DNA of 32,531 nucleotides, taken from contig NW_003130356.1 of assembly GCF_000003605.2 (NCBI RefSeq), forward strand, positions 1,059,285 to 1,091,815, given 5' to 3'. A model generated the notes under the pieces. It was not told where the DNA came from and searched no databases. It worked only from the letters and a program-made list of their open reading frames with translations. Below, piece by piece: positions 32,208-32,531 of the stretch. Source of the DNA: Saccoglossus kowalevskii (lineage: Eukaryota; Hemichordata; Enteropneusta; Harrimaniidae). Position 1 is the first letter of the stretch, and each line of letters begins with the position of its first letter. The translations under genes were made by a program, and so were the position numbers.

Positions 32208-32531
32208 CTTGGAAGGAAAAGATGTATGATAATAAGGTTATTACGATGATACCAAAGTATGCACTCAGACAGTACACCGTCGCATCGACCTCCGCTGCCT
32301 GTCGGTCGATACTCTCGCTGTACTGTCTTCGTGCATACGTTGAGGTATCCTCGTAATAACCTCATAGTATTCATACTAAATTTGTTATAACGTGCATTTA
32401 CACCCAAGATTTTGACGATCTATATTAAGGTAGCGGGACTATTATTTGCATACTTGTTTTCATCTTCTAATTGTGACTAAATGACTACAAATAGACCCAG
32501 GAAAGTATATATTTTTAGAATCGCCAGATTT

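Noticed and set aside
32090-32407. Open frames on both strands near the right edge
   Set aside because: They overlap the dispersed repeat at 32015-32207; no domain or splice evidence.

Overview
The window looks like draft-assembly nuclear DNA from an invertebrate animal. It is AT-rich, its genes are split by large introns with GT/AG borders, it is full of short inverted-repeat elements and microsatellites, and it has one run of 311 Ns. I cannot place the species; a marine lophotrochozoan or basal deuterostome such as a lancelet would fit, but this is inference. There are no bacterial operons, tRNA or rRNA genes, or CRISPR arrays.

The coding content I can support is a head-to-tail pair of secreted alpha-class carbonic anhydrase (CA) genes, both on the minus strand. 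Copy A runs from a signal-peptide exon at 25536 down to a stop codon at 11770: eight exons, 318 residues, all catalytic residues present, and a hydrophobic C-terminal tail that suggests a GPI anchor. Copy B starts at 5530 and I can follow seven exons down to 974 (242 residues); its last exon is not visible and probably lies beyond the left edge. Six matching exons have the same or nearly the same length (24/24, 168/174, 146/146, 96/96, 67/67, 161/161) and all seven intron phases agree (1,1,1,0,0,1,0), so the two come from a tandem duplication. Copy B has drifted in the active site: the proton-shuttle histidine is threonine.

Layout from left to right: copy B (1-5530, the first 658 bases being intron or downstream DNA); a 6.2 kb spacer with AT microsatellites and one MITE (5531-11769); copy A (11770-25536) with repeat-filled introns; then a 7 kb right flank (25537-32531) with no convincing gene but a duplicated 0.6-0.75 kb segment at 27.06-29.79 kb and an inverted pair of dispersed repeats.

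Mobile and structured DNA is the second theme: two TTAA-ended MITE families, one copy of which begins 8 bases into the last visible intron of copy B and another of which brackets the N gap; a 242 bp element with a perfect 9 bp target duplication; a 620 bp element filled with CTTAGC...GCTAAG hairpins; a 217 bp element with a perfect 23 bp inverted repeat; a perfect 36 bp palindrome; and a 190 bp degenerate tandem triplicate. I found no clearly new enzymatic system. The most interesting points are the divergence of the CA pair and the structured repeats inside their introns.
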